Positions 4,802 through 6,177 of a stretch of 6,177 nucleotides of DNA are shown here, piece after piece. The translations under genes were made by a program, and so were the position numbers. A model generated the notes under the pieces. It ran no database searches. It worked only from the letters and a program-made list of their open reading frames with translations, and was not told where the DNA came from. The stretch is from an uncultured Methanosarcinales archaeon (lineage in GTDB: Archaea > Halobacteriota > Methanosarcinia > Methanotrichales > Methanotrichaceae): assembly GCA_937864385.1 (NCBI GenBank), contig CALMJN010000147.1, forward strand, positions 1 to 6,177, written 5' to 3'. Position 1 is the first letter of the stretch. Each line of letters opens with the position of its first letter.

Positions 4802-6106
4802 TTGATCCTCAGAACTCATTATTCCGGAGATATTAATGCAGAGATGGATGGCAAAGAGGTCACTTTGGCCGGATTTGCCCATGAGACGCGCGATCTGGGA
4901 GGCATAGCCTTCCTGGTGCTGCGGGACAGAAAGGGCCTGGCTCAGATAACCCTGGTCAAGAAGCTTCTTGGAAAGGAGGCCTTCAAGAGCGCCCGCTCCA
5001 TCAGCCGGGAGAGCGTGGTCCTGGTCAAGGGCACTGTCAAGGCCGAGCCCAAGGCCCCGCGCGGATTTGAGATACTGCCGGGCGAAGTCCAGGTGCTCAA
5101 TCCTGCCCAGGTGCCTCTTCCCCTCGATCCCACAGAGAAGGTGGAGTGCGAGCTGGACACCCGCCTTGACGCCAGGTTCATGGATATTCGAAGGCCATCT
5201 GTCCTGGCCGCCTTCGAGATAGAGAGCGCTGTCCTCGAGAGCCTGAGAGGCTTCTTCCGCGAAAATGCCGTGACCGAGGTCTTCACCCCCAAGATCGTGG
5301 CTGCCGCTACCGAGGGCGGAACGGATCTCTTTCCCATCAGCTACTTCGAGAAGGAGGCCTTCCTCAATCAGAGCCCACAGCTCTACAAGCAGATGCTGAT
5401 GGGGGCAGGCATGGATCGGGTCTTTGAGATCGGCCCCATCTTCCGGGCCGAGGAGCACGACACCCGCCGCCACCTCAATGAGGCCGTATCCATCGACCTG
5501 GAGGTCAGCTTTGCCGATGACAAAGCGGTGATGGAGATACTGGAGCAGGCGGTGGCCGGAGCCTACAGGCATGTAGCCGAGAACTGCCGCTATCAGCTCG
5601 AGGTCCTGGGCCTCGATCTGAAGGTGCCGAGCCTGCCTTTCCGGAGGATCACCTATAGCGAGGCTCTGGGTCTGGCAGCGGACAAGGCCGGGGCCAAGAT
5701 GCAGTGGGGCGATGACCTGGACACGGAGACGGAGAGGTTTTTGGGCCAGAGCATCGGCGAGCACTACTTCCTCACCGACTGGCCCTCATCAATCAAGCCC
5801 TATTACACCCTGCCCTATGAGGACCATCCCGAGGTCTGCCGGGGATTCGACCTGATGCATCCGCGCATGGAGCTGGCTTCGGGAGCCCAGAGGGTGCATG
5901 ACTATGAACAGCTCGTGGGGCGAATAAAGGAGAAGGGATTGGATCCGGACGGCTTCGAGTTCTATCTCAAGGCCTTCCGCTACGGCATGCCTCCACATGC
6001 CGGCTGGGGCCTGGGCCTCTCCCGGCTGGTCATGACCATGCTCAATCTGGAGAACATTCGCGATGCGGTGATCTTTCCCCGGGACAGAAAGCGGCTGGTG
6101 CCCTAG
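4802..6106 (+). CDS. aspS: aspartyl-tRNA synthetase, archaeal type, probably non-discriminating
   Basis: This encodes 434 residues, full length for the archaeal enzyme, a cytoplasmic class IIb synthetase that charges tRNA with aspartate using ATP. The N-terminal anticodon-binding OB fold (about 17-105) contains [19 protein letters not shown] (27-45). The catalytic core follows: [10 protein letters not shown] (169-178), SPQLYKQ (191-197), motif 2 [14 protein letters not shown] (214-227), ELASGAQR (357-364) and motif 3 GWGLGLSR (401-408) with Arg408. Start: an in-frame TGA lies nine bases upstream and the archaeal family begins with RTHYS, so the TTG at 4802 is the only reasonable choice. His27 and Pro86 occupy positions that, as I recall, are Trp and Lys in the discriminating Thermococcus enzyme and His and Pro in non-discriminating archaeal ones. 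This suggests it also makes Asp-tRNA(Asn), to be amidated by GatCAB. It is transcribed away from the signalling operon and is likely constitutive. Confidence 0.98.
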   Translation: MILRTHYSGDINAEMDGKEVTLAGFAHETRDLGGIAFLVLRDRKGLAQITLVKKLLGKEAFKSARSISRESVVLVKGTVKAEPKAPRGFEILPGEVQVLNPAQVPLPLDPTEKVECELDTRLDARFMDIRRPSVLAAFEIESAVLESLRGFFRENAVTEVFTPKIVAAATEGGTDLFPISYFEKEAFLNQSPQLYKQMLMGAGMDRVFEIGPIFRAEEHDTRRHLNEAVSIDLEVSFADDKAVMEILEQAVAGAYRHVAENCRYQLEVLGLDLKVPSLPFRRITYSEALGLAADKAGAKMQWGDDLDTETERFLGQSIGEHYFLTDWPSSIKPYYTLPYEDHPEVCRGFDLMHPRMELASGAQRVHDYEQLVGRIKEKGLDPDGFEFYLKAFRYGMPPHAGWGLGLSRLVMTMLNLENIRDAVIFPRDRKRLVP

Positions 6107-6129
6107 AGCAGAGCAGCCTCTAGATCTCC

Positions 6130-6145
6130 TTTTGTTTTTCATTTA
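6130..6145 (+). terminator. T-rich terminator after aspS
   Basis: About 25 nt after the aspS stop there is a tract with four T, G, five T, C, A and three T, without a strong preceding hairpin. This is the usual look of an archaeal transcription stop. No gene is visible in the remaining bases to 6177. Confidence 0.5.
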
Positions 6146-6177
6146 TCTTCACAGTGCTTCTTCGGTTCAGCTCCCAC

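Larger units (their letters stand above)
4756..4802. repeat. 8-bp inverted repeat bracketing the divergent promoter
   Basis: AGTCGTCT at 4756-4763 and AGACGACT at 4795-4802 are perfect inverted copies, separated by 31 bp. The first arm runs into the TATA element and the second ends on the first base of the aspS start codon, so a protein bound to both would cover the core promoter. It is a candidate operator for aspS, the leftward operon, or both. Confidence 0.4.

Noticed and set aside
4778..5764. A 328-codon open frame on the minus strand opposite aspS
   Set aside because: It is fully antisense to an unmistakable aspS, its translation has no recognisable motif, and long opposite-strand frames are expected opposite GC-rich coding sequence.
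1..6177. tRNA, rRNA, CRISPR array, insertion sequence or attachment site
   Set aside because: No cloverleaf-like T-loop motif, no regularly spaced repeats, no transposase or integrase frame and no terminal inverted repeats were seen.

Overview
The window looks archaeal, most likely from a methanogen of the Methanosarcinales. A Methanothrix/Methanotrichaceae-like source is my best guess, but it is an inference and not proven here. The signs are an archaeal-type aspartyl-tRNA synthetase with short TTG-started leader, a single-domain KaiC-like ATPase, DUF835 domains (a largely archaeal family), TATA-box-like promoters, GGTGA-type ribosome binding sites and T-rich ends instead of hairpin terminators.

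Layout. Positions 1-270 form an AT-rich intergenic stretch (1-100) followed by a GC-rich stretch with a possible broken mini-gene and a C5/G5 hairpin. Positions 271-4623 hold a leftward four-gene cluster, in transcription order: a KaiC-like ATPase (4623-3946), a 69-residue two-helix membrane protein (3943-3734), a 1059-residue membrane sensor/transporter (3737-558), and a BofA-like membrane protein (513-271). Gaps are 2 nt, a 4-nt overlap, and about 44 nt, so the first three genes are almost certainly translated in a coupled way. Positions 4624-4801 are a divergent promoter region. Positions 4802-6106 hold aspS, rightward, followed by a T-rich terminator-like tail.

How the parts may work together. 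The large protein has an N-terminal sodium/solute symporter (SLC5/PutP) domain of the kind found in bacterial sensor kinases such as CbrA, then a STAC linker domain. Where bacteria carry a histidine kinase it has two DUF835 domains. These DUF835 domains line up by eye with the KaiC-like ATPase encoded two genes upstream but lack its P-loop. The KaiC-like protein keeps its P-loop but lacks the usual catalytic glutamate pair. The cluster therefore looks like a transport-linked membrane signalling system that uses KaiC-type domains instead of a phosphorelay; this is an inference. The nearby aspS is a housekeeping gene whose anticodon-domain residues suggest a non-discriminating enzyme that also charges tRNA(Asn) with aspartate.
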